DNA of 64,000 nucleotides from Gnetum montanum. Lineage: Eukaryota; Streptophyta; Gnetopsida; Gnetales; Gnetaceae. The position numbers and the translations under genes were made by a program. The stretch lies in the NCBI GenBank assembly GCA_015680685.1, contig MNCI01036200.1:92563-156562 (forward strand), written 5' to 3'. Positions within the stretch are counted from its first letter, which is position 1, and each line of letters opens with the position of its first letter. Below, one piece after another: positions 1 through 11,573 of this stretch. Below the pieces are notes generated by a model, which was not told the DNA's origin, did not search any database, and saw only the letters and a program-made list of their open reading frames with translations.

Positions 1-893
1 GATGCATTGTTTTCTTTTTGGTAAACTCTTGTGGTTAAGACTTTAACTCTTGATTCCAAATGACATTTCTAGAGCCTACGGACTCTTTCAATGTGGGATT
101 TTCAGGGCACTAAGGGCATGAGTCTGCTTTGGATAGGACCCATTGGCATTCCTATTTGGGGCATCCGTTAATTTCTTTCCCTTAAAAATTTTTGCAATCA
201 CCATTTATTTTGTTCATCTCCGTCTTTGACATCCATTTTAGTGAAATTTCCATTGTTTCTTTTTATCTGTCTTTCTTATTCCTTCTCTTTTTCCATTCTC
301 TCACTACTGAAGGTTCGCTCTCAGTCATGGGGGTCCTGGTCCAATTTTTTCAATTTTCTCCTAACCCCTACACCTTGGGTAGTTACCAATATTATATCTC
401 CAAACCCACATTAGCCATATCACAACTCAGCAAATGGACCTTACAATGAGGCAAGGTCACAATTGCATTGTGATTCATTTACCCTTGTTAATATAAGACT
501 GTGTTGTGTGTGCAGATGGCAATCATACACCAATGGATTGGATCTGGAGGAAATACTTGGAATGAACTAGTGCAGAAGCAATTATGCAAGGAACGAGATT
601 GATGGTGTGCTCATGGATGAACAACAGAAAGTGTAATCTTGGCATCGGCAACAATAGACTTCTTCTTTTCTCTCTCTCTTCTCTCTTCTCTCCCATCTAC
701 CAAATAAGGCTAGATGCCAAATGTGTATAGTGTTCACTCTTGTTGTCATGAATACTAATTTTGTCATGTTTTGTAATGATGATCCATTCATATGTCATTC
801 CATCCACCATTAGTATCATTCAAGTCAATAATCCCATACCTTCCCAATATTTTGTAAGGAACTCGAGGATGAGTTTTCATTCAGTCATGGAGG
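1..893 (+). mobile_element. 3' internal part of an outer Athila-like LTR element
   Basis: This stretch is the non-coding 3' internal region of an Athila-like element that begins left of the window. Its reverse complement recurs at about 2475-3360, inside the inner element, and its first 150 bases match 62160-62300 in direct orientation, so it belongs to the same family. It ends in a PPT-like tract at 881-893 (TCAGTCATGGAGG), directly before an LTR start. A second PPT-like copy lies at 321-333. Only short chance reading frames are present. Orientation and family membership follow from the sequence; the Athila label is inferred from the relatives' gag, protease and primer site. Confidence 0.8.
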
Positions 894-895
894 TA

Positions 896-1638
896 TGATG
901 AGCCGCAATATTGCGTCAGCCCCTACAATATCGCATACACGATATTGTAGCACGTCACCTTGTCTATAAATAAGAGTGTATTTCCCTTATTTTCACATCT
1001 AGATCTAGACCCCTAGCCAAACTATAGCAGTTTTACCATTCCAGAGTTAGAATAATTTCCATGTGCCCGCAGTAGGAGTCTCAAAGTGAATAGATTTTTT
1101 GAGCAAATTGTACTTGAGCACACATTTGTGTATGGAAATAAAGATGAACTTTCTGATAAACCTTGTAGCATTTGGATTAAGCTAAATAGGATTTAAATTA
1201 CTGTTAAATGTTTAAATTCTTTCTTGGATAATTAATCTCTCTCTCAACTCTTAACTCTCCTAGTTAAGTGCATTCAGTATGACCGCTTAGAGCACGTGTG
1301 TAACGCTTGGTAACCTAGTAATGAGTAGCATTTGGTAATCCCAGTAGCGTTGCACTAGTTCAGGGTATGTATGGAAAGTGGGAATGGATACTAATGCTAG
1401 GGTAATCAGAACTTAGTTAATAAGTAGTTAATGAAAGTTAGTCACTTAGTCTCTTCACCCTTCCCTCTTAGCATAAGGCATTAAAAATATAAAAGACATA
1501 AAAATCATATACTTCAAACTTAACCATACAACCGTGACAAATACTCCATTAGGGTGTGTAAGCACTTAGTCCTTGGAGTTCGACCAGATCACGTGTGAGA
1601 TGCTTGTATTCATATGGTTGAGTGTAAGGGTACCTCGC
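896..1638 (+). repeat. 3' LTR of outer element, left piece (interrupted)
   Basis: The LTR begins TGATGAGCC at 896, just after the PPT, and has the family's GATATC/AATATT palindrome cluster near its start. It reads to ...GGTACCTCGC at 1638 and then stops 9 bases short of the usual CACTCATCA end. Those missing bases are at 8697-8705, beyond the inserted inner element. A TATA-like TATAAATAAGAG lies near 965. Confidence 0.85.
1634..1638. repeat. Target-site duplication CTCGC, left copy
   Basis: CTCGC directly precedes the inner element and is repeated at 8692-8696 directly after it. A 5-bp duplication is normal for Ty3/gypsy integration. Rejoining the flanks through one copy gives the normal LTR 3' end seen in the relatives. 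Confidence 0.85.
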
Positions 1639-2472
1639 TGATGAGTGGTGAGGTAGCCCTACACTCAACCATATGAATACAAGCGTTACACATGCAATCC
1701 GGTTGAACTCCACAGACTAAGTTCCTACATGCCTTATGGAACACTTAAGGTTAATCATTCGTTATCTTCCTAGACTTACTTATATTTTTCATGGTTGTAT
1801 GGTTTAGTAAGTCTGAGGTATGTGATTTTTATATCTTTTATGTTTTTATCGCCTATGCTAATAAGGGAAAGGGTGAAGAGACTAAGTAACTAGCTTTAAC
1901 TAACTAAACTCTAATGCCTAGCATTAGTATCCGTCCTACTTACCATTCACACCCTAAACTAATGCAACCTTCTGGGATTACCAAACGCTATTCGTTACTG
2001 GGATTACCAAGCGTAACGCACGTGCTCGAAGCGGTCATACTGAATGCACTTAACTATGGGAGAAGAGTTGAGAGAGATTTAATTAACTAATAAAGCATTT
2101 AAATGATGAACAATAAATAACAATAATTAAAGTCCTATTTAGCTTAGTCCATGCACTACAAGGTTTATCCAATAGTTCATCTTTATTGCCATACACAATT
2201 GTGCATTCAAGTACAAAATTGCTCAAATAAAGATCCGTTCACTTTGGAAATCCTACTATGGGCACATGGAAATTACTCTAACTCTGGAATGGAAAAACTG
2301 CAAGTGTTTGGCTAAGGTCTAGATCTAGATGGCAAAACAAGGGAGAGCCACCTCTTATTTATCGCAGGGGAATATGTGATATCGAGTACGCGATATTGCG
2401 GGGGATGCAATATTGCGGCCGATGCGATATCATGTACGCGATATCACAGCCCATGCGATATATGTCCCATCA
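1639..2472 (-). repeat. 3' LTR of inner element
   Basis: On the minus strand it starts TGATGGGAC at 2472 and ends CACTCATCA at 1639, so it has TGATG/CATCA ends. Length is 834 bp. Near its start, about 2380-2465, is a dense cluster of GATATC, CGATATTG and GCGATATC palindromes, followed by a TATA-like box around 2355-2365. Confidence 0.85.
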
Positions 2473-2486
2473 TACCCCCATGACTA
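2473..2486 (-). other. Polypurine tract next to the 3' LTR
   Basis: Minus-strand TAGTCATGGGGGTA lies directly upstream of the LTR start, the expected place for plus-strand priming. The core TAGTCATGGGGG is repeated at 3036-3048 and 4384-4396 in the same element. Confidence 0.75.
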
Positions 2487-4379
2487 AATAAAAACTCATC
2501 CTCGAGTTCCTTACAAAATATTGGGAAGGTATGGGATTATTGACTTGAATGGAACTAATGGTGAATGGGATGACATGTGAACTAATCATCATTATGGAAC
2601 ATGACAAAACTGGTGTTCATGATAGCAAGAGTGAACACCTTATACATTTGACATTAGGTCTGAATTGGCAGCTAAGAGAGAAGAGAGAAGAGAGAAGAAT
2701 TCTACTGCTACCAATGCCAAGATTGCGACTTTCATTATCTATCCATAAGCGCACCATCGATCTTGTTCCTTGCATAGCTGCTTCAGCACTGATCCATTCC
2801 AAGTGTTCCCTCTAAATCCAATCCATTGTTGTATGATTGTCATCTGCACACACAACACAGTCTCTTATTAGAAAGGGTAAATGAATCATAATGTAATTGA
2901 TACCTTGCTTCGGTGAAAAGGTCCATTGGCTAAGTTGTGGTATGGTTGATACGGGTCTGGAGATATAATAGTGGTGACTACTGAAGGTGTAGGGGGTAGG
3001 AGAAAATCGAAAAAATTGAAAAAATTGGGTCAGGACCCCCATGACTAAAAGCGAACCTCCAATAGTGATAGAATGGAGAAAGAAAAAGAAGAAATATGGA
3101 GAAAAGGAGACAAATATAATGTTGATGAAATGGATGTCAAGATGGAAATGAACAAAATAGAGTGGATTGCAAAAATGTTAAGGGAAAGAATTTAACAGGT
3201 GCACCAAATAGGAATGCCAGTGGATCCTCCCCAAAGTAGGATCATGTCCTTAATGCCCTGACAAACCCACATTCAAAGAGTTCGTAGGCTCTAGGAATGT
3301 CATTTGGAACAAGAGTTAAAGTCTTAACCACAAGAATTTACCAGAAAGAAAACAATGCATCAACCAAAATATACACTAATGATGCAACTGGCAATGAGGT
3401 GAACAATGGAGGAAGAATGATGGAAAGAAGAGAATGGAATGGAGTCTCAAGAACAAGGTTGTGTATAGCCCCTTGTGTATTCTAATGATTAATGTGACTT
3501 AGTAGGTCCCATTCCAAGTCTAGCCTCAACAAACCACATCCAGTGACTTCACATTAATGCATTCGGCCAATCCATCCACTTGAAGTAACAAGAATGCATC
3601 CCTCAAAGAGCCACCACCATTTTGACGAAACAAAGAGAGAATGGGAAGCAAGAAGGGCCTTAGTTAAAGGAAACATGTTTATTTTAGTTCCATAACCAGT
3701 GCTTGTAACCCAAATGATTATTTTGTCTAAGGGGTATGCTTTGAATTCTCACTATTTTTTTTTTTGTGTTTTTGGGTGAGAACCACACCATGCAAAGACT
3801 TATTATTTTTATTTCCTCAGCTTCCCAATAATTGGGTAATTGCAAAGCGGTAAGAAAAATCAAGAATAAAACATCCAACCACCCAAGAGAATGGCCAACA
3901 AAAATGCATCAAGTTCCCTTGAAGTCACACCCTTTTCAATCCTTGAATCCTTCCTTAGTTTGAGAAATGCCCAGTCACTAATTCGTTATAGTTCTTATTA
4001 TTGAGAAAGAAATTGTACAATTCCAACTCAAGAGAGACAATAGAAATTTGTGGATGTATGGATGAAGTGGACTCATTTCCTATCATATCAAAAGAACCAT
4101 ACCTTAGTATCAACATCATAATCATAAGGGTAAAAGCCAAAAATTAGCAACCAGTAGAAAACAGTTCATACCATCATTTAATAGCACTTATTGGGTGAAA
4201 AACTTTAAAAAATGGATAATACATGCACATACACACAAAGAAATGAAAAAGTGTAAATGATGTTGTAAACAAAAAACAAGAAAAGTTAAAGAAATTTGTA
4301 AAACAAAAATGTGCAAAAAAAATGTGTAAAATAAAAATTAAAAAGAACTGAGGGCCTCAAATGATCAACATAGGTGGCC
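2487..4379 (-). other. Non-coding 3' internal region of inner element
   Basis: About 1.9 kb between the end of gag-protease and the PPT. It has no reading frame worth annotating. It carries two extra PPT-like motifs (3036-3048, 4384-4396) and an AT-rich stretch at 4200-4350. Homologous sequence occurs at 1-893 and 61127-62300 (plus strand) and, more diverged, at 62941-63700 in the same minus orientation. Confidence 0.7.
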
Positions 4380-7300
4380 ATCTCCCCCATGACTGAATTG
4401 AAAGGGAGAGATCCAAAATAATGAGAATTTTTTTGAATTTCTTAAAAGTGTCCAACTTATCCCAATTGATGTTTTCAGGTTAAGGATTGGAAGTTGGCAA
4501 AGCGCATATTCCAATGTATCTATGCTTTTGTTGTGGGTGCTAGTTGTTCCCCCAGTTCATTCCATGCATGTTGGTGGGCTGCTCTCTTGATTAGCTATCA
4601 ACCACTGGGTGTTCTCTTATTGTGTGGTTGCTACATACAGGCACCTTTGTATCTGAGTTTCTTGGGCACACCAGTTACATGCAAGAGATGCTAAGCATTC
4701 CTCCATGTCATCACCCTCTGAATCACTATATGTGATGCATGGAACTTTCTTCTTCTCGATCTTTCCATAAATGTTTTCTTTAGATATTTCCAGGGAAAGA
4801 TCGTGGATTCCTAGGCATGCATTGATGGTGCTACACCATGCCCTCCCCATTATAATTGGGAAGTCCCCTTTGTTACTGTTGATTTCTATCACTAGAAAAT
4901 TAGCCAGGTATGACCAACGACACATAGTGGTAACGATGTCCTCCACCAATCCCAAGGGAATGGTGATGGACTAGTCAGCTAGCTCTAGTTGAATATTGCT
5001 CTTCTTGAGTGGGGGCAAGTTCCAGGCTTTATACATCTCCTATGATATTAAGTTAACTCCAGAACCTGAGTCAAGAAGAGCCTTACGTGGTTCATTCCCA
5101 GCGACTTGGAGGTAGATTAAGGGACTTACAGGGTCAGAGAGTTTCCTGGGAAGGTGGCCCACCTTTATCCAATTAGTAATGGTATGTGTTAACATAACCT
5201 TATGCGTTGAGCCCTATTGTTAGTTTGAAGGGAGTTCCGAAGCCTTATTTGTTGGAGGAGCATGTGCAGGCTCAACTGCTTGTGGTTGTGAGAGCTTATT
5301 TGGGCTTTTGGTTCTAAAGAAAGGTCTTCTCTTTGTGCGGTTATCAGAACCAGTAGTAGGTTGAAGGTTTATAGCTCTTGTAGCATTATGTCGCTGCGGT
5401 TGAGTGGGGAGCTCCCCTTGCATCGTTGGAGCAGGTGGTGTGGAACTATCGGCATATGAGTGGCAAATGGATTTGGAGGATGGTATGCATGTGGTGTGTC
5501 TCCCGGAGAAGAAGGAGTCCTAAAATACTCCCAAACTTAGTAGTGACGTTGTGGGGTTGCATGACCCATAGAGTCACTTGGAGAAACTAGCTACTGCATG
5601 TAGTAGCCATACGGGTCTGGTTGTCGGTGAGGGTATTGTTGTCTAGGAAGTGGAATCGCCCATGACTGTGGGTGTTGCCACTACTGATGTTGCCTGATAG
5701 GTTGTGGCAGAGTTCCACTTGGATAATATGTTAACGATTGGTGGAACTACCTCAAGTTACCTTGGGGATAAGATAACATTTGGGGTTCCTGCCATCTGTT
5801 AAGTCTTGGGTTGAGTGCATACACCCCAGACTCTTGTAGATGTGAGATTATTGGGAAACATCCCTTAGGATGGTCATATTGGAAGATCTCACATCCACCG
5901 TCATTGTCTGTATCTGAATCCACAACCTCATCGACGATAGTCATTTTTCCCTTACCCTTGTCACGTGCATGGCCTGAATCTCTCTGCATTCTCTTATCAT
6001 GGTCACTACTTCGTTCCTCCTTAGACTCGTCTATGATCTTTAGGATAGTTTCAATTTTACTATATAAGAAGCTCCATATTTCATCTACCATAGCCAACAC
6101 TTCCATTGTTAATTTTTGAAGCCATAAGATTTTTCTATTCACCAACTCTTCAAGTGGTGACTCATCCTCCTCCTTGCAGATTCTCACTCCCCTCCTTCAG
6201 AGGGAAGGATCGCAATTGTACTCTTCTACACTTTCTCTTTTCCGTAGCTCCCCTTCTTCTTTAGCTACTTGCTCCAACAATCTATGAACTTCATGGGATC
6301 TAAGTTCAGATAATCTCCCTTGGGCATATGTCCTAAGGGTTCTCCTGGTTTCATGTCTTAGCCCATCTACGAGATGGTGGAGTTGATCTCGTTGTGCGTA
6401 GCCATGGCCAGGGCAATGATGTAGCAATGCATAATATTGGCTCATGGTATCATCCAAGGGTTCGTGATTACCCTGCTTCCATCCTTGGATCTAGTTACGC
6501 AAGTTGGACACTCTAGAGTACATTTGGTATTTATCATTAAACAATTTTAGCATTGTACTCCACCTCCTAATGGTTTCTGGCTCTAAGGACCGGTACCAAC
6601 TCTCTGCTTCTTTTATGAGTGTCCTAGGGAACAACTTTAACTTCTACCACTCATTTTCAATATTCTACAAGGCACATATATTGTGGAATTCTTGTAAGTG
6701 GTTCTGCAGATCAACATTGTATCCCCCTTCGAATCGTGGGATATTATTCATGTCTAGTCTCTTGATCTGACTGTCTTTTTGATGCCTTGTAGGTATTCTA
6801 ACAGCCTTCGTAATATCTAACATACTTCAGGTGGCAAGTAGGAGTTCATCATGAACATCTCTCTCATGACATCTATGATGCCTACATGGTTCCCTATTTT
6901 CCCTTCTTTCATGCCTTGATTCTCTAGAATGCCCTCTTCCTTACTCTCGACTCTCTCATTGAGGGTTCTCATTTTGCTTACCCTTATCCTCACCATTGTG
7001 CTCTTTGTGACTATATCCTGATGTGGAAGGAGAGGGTGAATGATGTGATGAAAGGAAAAAAGAAGGGGAACCATCACCATGATGATGTTTCTTACCTTCT
7101 CTTCAGTGGCTATGGCCCCGATCGTGATGACGATCAGATTTTCCACCTTTGTCATGTGTTTATGTTCCCTCATCGAACACTTGGTGTTCATGGGGATTAG
7201 AACTAGGGCTTTTAATTGTAGAGTGTAGGTTCTGATACCACACCTCCTCACCATTGTTAGGAGGGGGAACATCATTTGATGGAGAACCTGTTATAACTGG

Positions 7301-7723
7301 TTCACCATCTCTAATTTCTCTTAGGAGATGCGGGACCCCTTTGCCCTTCAATGATGTATGGTAGCTCTCTTGTCGTGAGTCCCTTAAACATTGTGCTGCT
7401 ATGGGATGGTAATCCCTTGTGTCATAATCATATGCAACGTATTCAGCGTATAGCCGTGTCATGCCTATCTATGTAAGAGCACGAAGGAGCATGTTGGGGA
7501 CTGCATGATCTGGGGGTAACACTATGTTACCTTGCAAATCATGCCAACGTAGTTGTTCATCCTGATGGAGGATAAAAGTAAAATCAGGTATATACTCATC
7601 GAGATGAATATATACCACCCGATACTATTGAGGAACTGGCAGTTCGCGATTATGTGTGTTAGATCGCCAACTGTCTCTTGTGTGATCCCTAGGTGGTGAA
7701 GTTCTTTTATGAGAAGAAGACAT
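4380..7723 (-). pseudogene. Athila-like gag-protease, decayed
   Basis: Start chosen at 7723, an ATG followed by a Ser-rich N-terminus that matches the copy at 57791. Gag would form the particle and package RNA. The capsid-like region (about 6870-6190) includes the gag motifs GHGYAQRDQLHHLVDGLRHE and LRSHEVHRLLEQVAKEEGEL. A charged Lys/Arg/Asp linker (about 6100-5900) and a Pro/Gln/Tyr-rich stretch follow. The retropepsin has an intact Asp-Ser-Gly active site (codons near 5066-5074) and continues with GLVEDIVTT and PIIMGRAWCSTINACLG (4955-4800). Several stops and frameshifts break it. No polymerase follows. Confidence 0.8.
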
Positions 7724-7843
7724 CTTAGTTTAGTTTAGTATGTTGTTTGCTATTATGTTATTATTATTTTTTTGTATGATTCATTTAAGCTTCCCAACAA
7801 TGTGGATGATTTCCTATGTTCTACTTAGCGCACAAACAACTTA

Positions 7844-7862
7844 GTCCCCGGAAATGATGCTA
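7844..7862 (-). other. Primer-binding site, tRNA-Asp type
   Basis: One base inside the 5' LTR, the minus strand reads TAGCATCATTTCCGGGGAC. It fits the plant tRNA-Asp complement used by Athila elements, with several changes, mostly transitions. The GGGGAC end is preserved here, whereas the TGGC start is better kept in the copies at 25583 and 57650. Confidence 0.7.
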
Positions 7863-7863
7863 A

Positions 7864-8691
7864 TGATGAGTGGCGAGGTACCCCTACACTCAACCATATG
7901 AATACGAGCGTTACACACACGATCCAGTCAAACTCCGTAGACTAATTGCCTACACGTCTTATGGACCACTTAAGGTTAATCGTTCATTATCTTCGCAGAC
8001 TTACTTGTATTTGTCATGGTTGTATGGTTAAGTAAGTCTGAGGTATGTGATTTTTATATCTTTTATGCTTTTATCACCTATGCTAATGAGGGAAAGGGTG
8101 AAGTGACTAAGTAACTAACTTTAACTAACTAAGTTCTAATGTCTAGCACTAGTATCCATCCCACTTACCGTTCACACCTTGAACCATTGCAACCTTCTGG
8201 AATTACCAAACGCTATTCGTTACTGGGATTACCAAGCGTAACGCACATGCTCGAAGCAGTCGTACTGAATGCACTTAACTATGGGAGAAGGGTTGAGAGA
8301 GATTTAATTAACTAATAAAGCATTTAAACGATGAACAATAAATAACAATAATTAAAGTCCTATTTAGCTTAGTCCATGCACTGCAAGGTTTATCCAACAG
8401 TTCGTCTTTATTGTTGTACACAATTGTGGGTTCAAGTACAAAATTGCTCAAATAAAGATCTGTTCACTTTGGAACTCCTACTGCGAGCACATGGAAATTA
8501 CTCTAACTCTGGAATGGAAAAACTGCAAGAGTTTGGCTAAGGTCTAGATCTAGATGGCGAAACAAGGGAGAGCCACCTCTTATTTATAGATTTGGCAACG
8601 CGCTGCGATATCACGTATGCGATATCATAGGGGAATACGTGATATCATGGGGGATGCGATATCGTGGCCGATGCGATATCACGTCCCATCA
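7864..8691 (-). repeat. 5' LTR of inner element
   Basis: It starts TGATGGGACG at 8691 and ends CTCATCA at 7864 on the minus strand; length 828 bp. U3 (about 8600-8691) is packed with GCGATATC-type palindromes, and the minus strand has TATAAATAAGAGGTGGC at about 8588, the probable promoter. It aligns along its whole length with 1639-2472. Confidence 0.85.
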
Positions 8692-8705
8692 CTCGCCACT
8701 CATCA
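8692..8705 (+). repeat. Right target duplication and tail of the outer LTR
   Basis: CTCGC (8692-8696) is the second copy of the target duplication. CACTCATCA (8697-8705) is the missing 3' end of the outer plus-strand LTR. The sequence then changes to a minisatellite, which is the site where the outer element had itself inserted. Confidence 0.8.
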
Positions 8706-8998
8706 ATAGGTGAGTTGCACCCCCATGCATCCTCATTAGAGGTAGGTGAGCTACATCCCCATGCATCCTCATTAGAGGTAGGTGAGCTGCATCTCCATGC
8801 ATCCTTGCTAGAGGTAGGTGAGATCCATCCCTCCTTACTAGTAGTAGGTGAGATCTACCCCCATGCAAGTATCTCCATCTTAGAAACTATTGTAACCCCC
8901 CCCCCCCCCCCCCCCCCCAAAAAAAAACATTAGGGCACNCATTTTTGGCATCTCAAAAGGCTTTTTTGACTCCCCCTAACCCAAATATAGATATTACA
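8706..8998 (-). repeat. 3' LTR remnant of Tat-like element B, with minisatellite
   Basis: Five units of an approximately 36-bp repeat (GTAGGTGAGCTGCATCCCCA...) fill 8706-8880. The last two are shortened variants in the same order as those ending the array at 19075-19490. After a C/A homopolymer with an N (about 8897-8937), the text CATTTTTGGCATC matches 19508-19520. I take the two blocks as the LTR pair of one minus-strand element, with the outer Athila-like element inserted in this one. The right edge is placed at CA/TG 8998 and is approximate. Confidence 0.5.
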
Positions 8999-10132
8999 TG
9001 ACTTTTTCCACTTAGGGGATGAGGCTTTGACCACATGTGAGGCATTTTTCAACCTCAAAAATATGAAGCATGTGAAATTGCCCCTCATGGATTACAATGT
9101 TCACATTTACAATGAAGTATAGCCTCAAGTTTCATGGGGTGAAGGCTACATGATGAAAAATAATTACAACATGCAAACTTTGGTGGTGTTTCAATGGCCC
9201 CTCTTTGTTGGTGTCATGAGGATTAACCTAAGAGGCACTGACAAAGAATACAAAACACCATTGTAGGTCCACCACGAATGTTTCCTCTCCGTGCTTGATC
9301 CAATCATGTCAAACCATGTTGAAGAGTTCTCATGATGATGTATTAAGGCTATGATAATGAAATAGTAGTGAGGTCATGGGGAAATAGTTGTGAAGGCTAA
9401 CAATGCTTTTCAAGTCTTGACACCATGGTTGTAATGTGGCATTGACATGTAGGTTAATCATTTTGGTCTTTTCACTTTGTGCTTTCAAGTATGGTTCACT
9501 CAGCAAATGTGTTTGAGGAACCAACACTTCACTCCAAGTTTTCTTAGGACATTAGGCTCCTCCTTGAGCATGTTCATAGAAGTTGATTTTCTTTTGATCT
9601 TTACTAGCCATCTAGCTTCTTGGCAATTTGCATTTTCCCCTTTTTGTGGGGTGAAACCTTCATTGGGTTTCTTTGCCAAGGCTGATTTGATCTTGTTTTC
9701 ATGTGGAACAAGATGTGCTACATCTAGTAGCCTTAATGGTTCTCCCATTGAATGAGATGCATTACATTCAATGGACTAGGTGGTGGAGCATGATGAAGGA
9801 AATGTTAAGTGGCAATAATGCACAATTGTCAAATATAGGTCAACATTGTTGCTCAAGGTATGAAAGGTCACAATCAAGTTATGGGGCTAGGCTTAAGAAG
9901 TGATGTTAGAGGGAGGGCAATGATGCAAGCACTCTTGACACAGTGAGATATTCTCTAAATCATACACATTAAGGTTACGTAGTGGCTTGTTTCTATGATG
10001 ACTTCTAGGCCTCTCTCTGCAAGCACAACTCCAAGAGGACAAGAAAACCAGGCAAAGAGAGCATGCTATCACGTTACAATGCATATAGGCCATGTGTAGT
10101 AATGAAATAAAACCAAGCTACCCAAGTCACCA
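8999..10132 (-). other. Internal sequence of element B, no gene seen
   Basis: About 1.1 kb between the putative 3' LTR and a tandem array. Reading frames up to about 90 codons exist, but none has a recognisable motif. No polymerase domain was found, although a complete Tat element would have one in this part. Confidence 0.4.
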
Positions 10133-10249
10133 ATGTTGCCAGTTTAAGGCTATGGCAGGTAATGGTACCAGTTTGAGGCCTTGGCAAGTCGTGGTGCTAG
10201 TATAAGATCATAGCACACCATGTTGCTAGTTTAAGGTTGTAGCAAGCTA
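10133..10249 (-). repeat. Tandem array, about 29-bp unit, four copies
   Basis: Units run ATGTTGCCAGTTTAAGGC..., ATGGTACCAGTTTGAGGC..., TGGTGCTAGTATAAGATC..., ATGTTGCTAGTTTAAGG.... On the minus strand the core reads CCTTAAACTAGCA. The same core is in the arrays at 13290, 42528, 47720 and 51711, which ties element B to element A. Confidence 0.7.
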
Positions 10250-11570
10250 TCAAAAGATGTTCCTTTGTTGTGTCAAAATATGTCATGTGGGCTCACTTAT
10301 TGTTGTCAACATCAGTCATTCATTGCAACCTATCAACAATGGTAAACAACACTACAAACAAACATGAGTGTTAGGCATAATTAGGGCTATATGATGGCTT
10401 TAATGTTGCATAACAAGGGCTTGATGTGGTTATGAGTGGGCTTAAGTTCTCGTGAGGAACTCAATCCTATGTGTTTTCTCCTCACTATTGTCATTTAAAT
10501 GGGAATTTTGACCAAGGGACCCTCTATGATGTTTCTATCTTCGGGATCAATGGTCATTAGGTTATTGTAGGGTGTTATAGCTATGTAATAGAATGGGTTT
10601 AGTGCTTAAGATTTGGATATTTGGTCTATTTGGCCTAACTACATCATGAGAGGGGTTTACTAAGGCTTTAAGGCTAGTCAAGTTTGCTTCCTCATCCTCC
10701 TAGGCCATTCCTACATGACAACATAAGCACATCAGGTGGCCCATGCACGATATAATGGTCAAATAATGTCAAAACAATGTAAAATGTTGTAGCAAGCGAG
10801 GTGGTAGTACTCGAGAACAAGAATGCTCGGCGGCACAAGGGCAAAGGGTGGTTAGCCACGGTGTGGCCGACGATGGCGGCATGGCAAACCTGCCTATTTG
10901 GCTTGCCTAGTCTTTGCTAGGGCCTATGCATCCCTTACTTCGTGGTGGGATGTGGCTGCGCAACTCAGCATAGGGCCTACGTATTGTGTGAGGGTGTGGG
11001 GTACTCGTACTGGTGACAGACGAGGGCAATTTTGATGTGAACACTGAGAATGGTGGGCGACAGAGGGTGCACGTGGAGAGAGCACAGAATGTGCCCGCAG
11101 GGTATGGCAGTGCAGTAATACGTTGCATGGCAGCAGATCTGTGTGGCCCTGAGAAGGATTGTGCAACCTTAGGCAGGGTGACGAGTCTTGGCAGGAGCAT
11201 GTAGCCTGTGCAAGAGGAGGGTTTCGTTGGTGGTGGAACAGCCACAATGGGCAGAGCAGCCCCGAGAGGCAACATTGGGTTGGGTTGTGACATCCACACT
11301 GACCAACATGGATGAGCATAGAGGAAAGGTTGGATCGTAGCATCCATGCTGACTAGTCTAGCCTGGATGAGCATGAAGGGTTTGACATGGCCGCTGTAGT
11401 GCAAAAGGAGGGCGTGGGCAGCTGACGTACGGGCAGAGGCGCAAGCAACTGGCGCAAATTTTTGAGGATGTAGGATCGGTAGGCGTGGCCAACGATGGCC
11501 TTGAGTTGTGTACCCTGTAGCACCTGTGACAAAGACTTAAACGTATTATGACTTTGTTTTGCTGAGAGGA
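10250..11570. other. Inter-array segment, partly GC-rich, no recognised gene
   Basis: Between about 10780 and 11520 the base composition is clearly more GC-rich than in the surroundings. Overlapping reading frames are present on the minus strand (10907-11404, 10924-11343), but their translations are Cys/Pro/Ser/His-rich with no motif I recognise. It could be captured host DNA next to the kinase fragment. Confidence 0.3.
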
Positions 11571-11573
11571 TTC

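Larger units (their letters stand above)
1639..8691 (-). mobile_element. Complete non-autonomous Athila-like LTR element, nested
   Basis: A full minus-strand element of about 7.05 kb. In order it has a 5' LTR (7864-8691), a tRNA-Asp-type primer site, a gag-protease region (about 7723-4380), a 1.9-kb non-coding region, a PPT and a 3' LTR (1639-2472). No reverse transcriptase, RNase H or integrase motif was found, so it resembles the TR-GAG/LARD class of non-autonomous elements. It sits inside the 3' LTR of a relative in opposite orientation, which makes bases 1-3360 a large inverted structure. By eye the two LTRs differ at roughly one base in ten, so the insertion is old. Confidence 0.85.

Noticed and set aside
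8664-8933. Reading frame with HPHASSLEVGEL repeats
   Set aside because: It is the 36-bp minisatellite, whose length is a multiple of three, read as protein.
8897-8937. Long C run followed by A run and an N
   Set aside because: Probably an assembly or sequencing artefact at a low-complexity site rather than a biological element.
10907-11404. 165-codon minus-strand frame in the GC-rich block
   Set aside because: Cys/Pro/Ser/His-rich with overlapping open frames on both strands, as expected by chance in GC-rich DNA. No motif.
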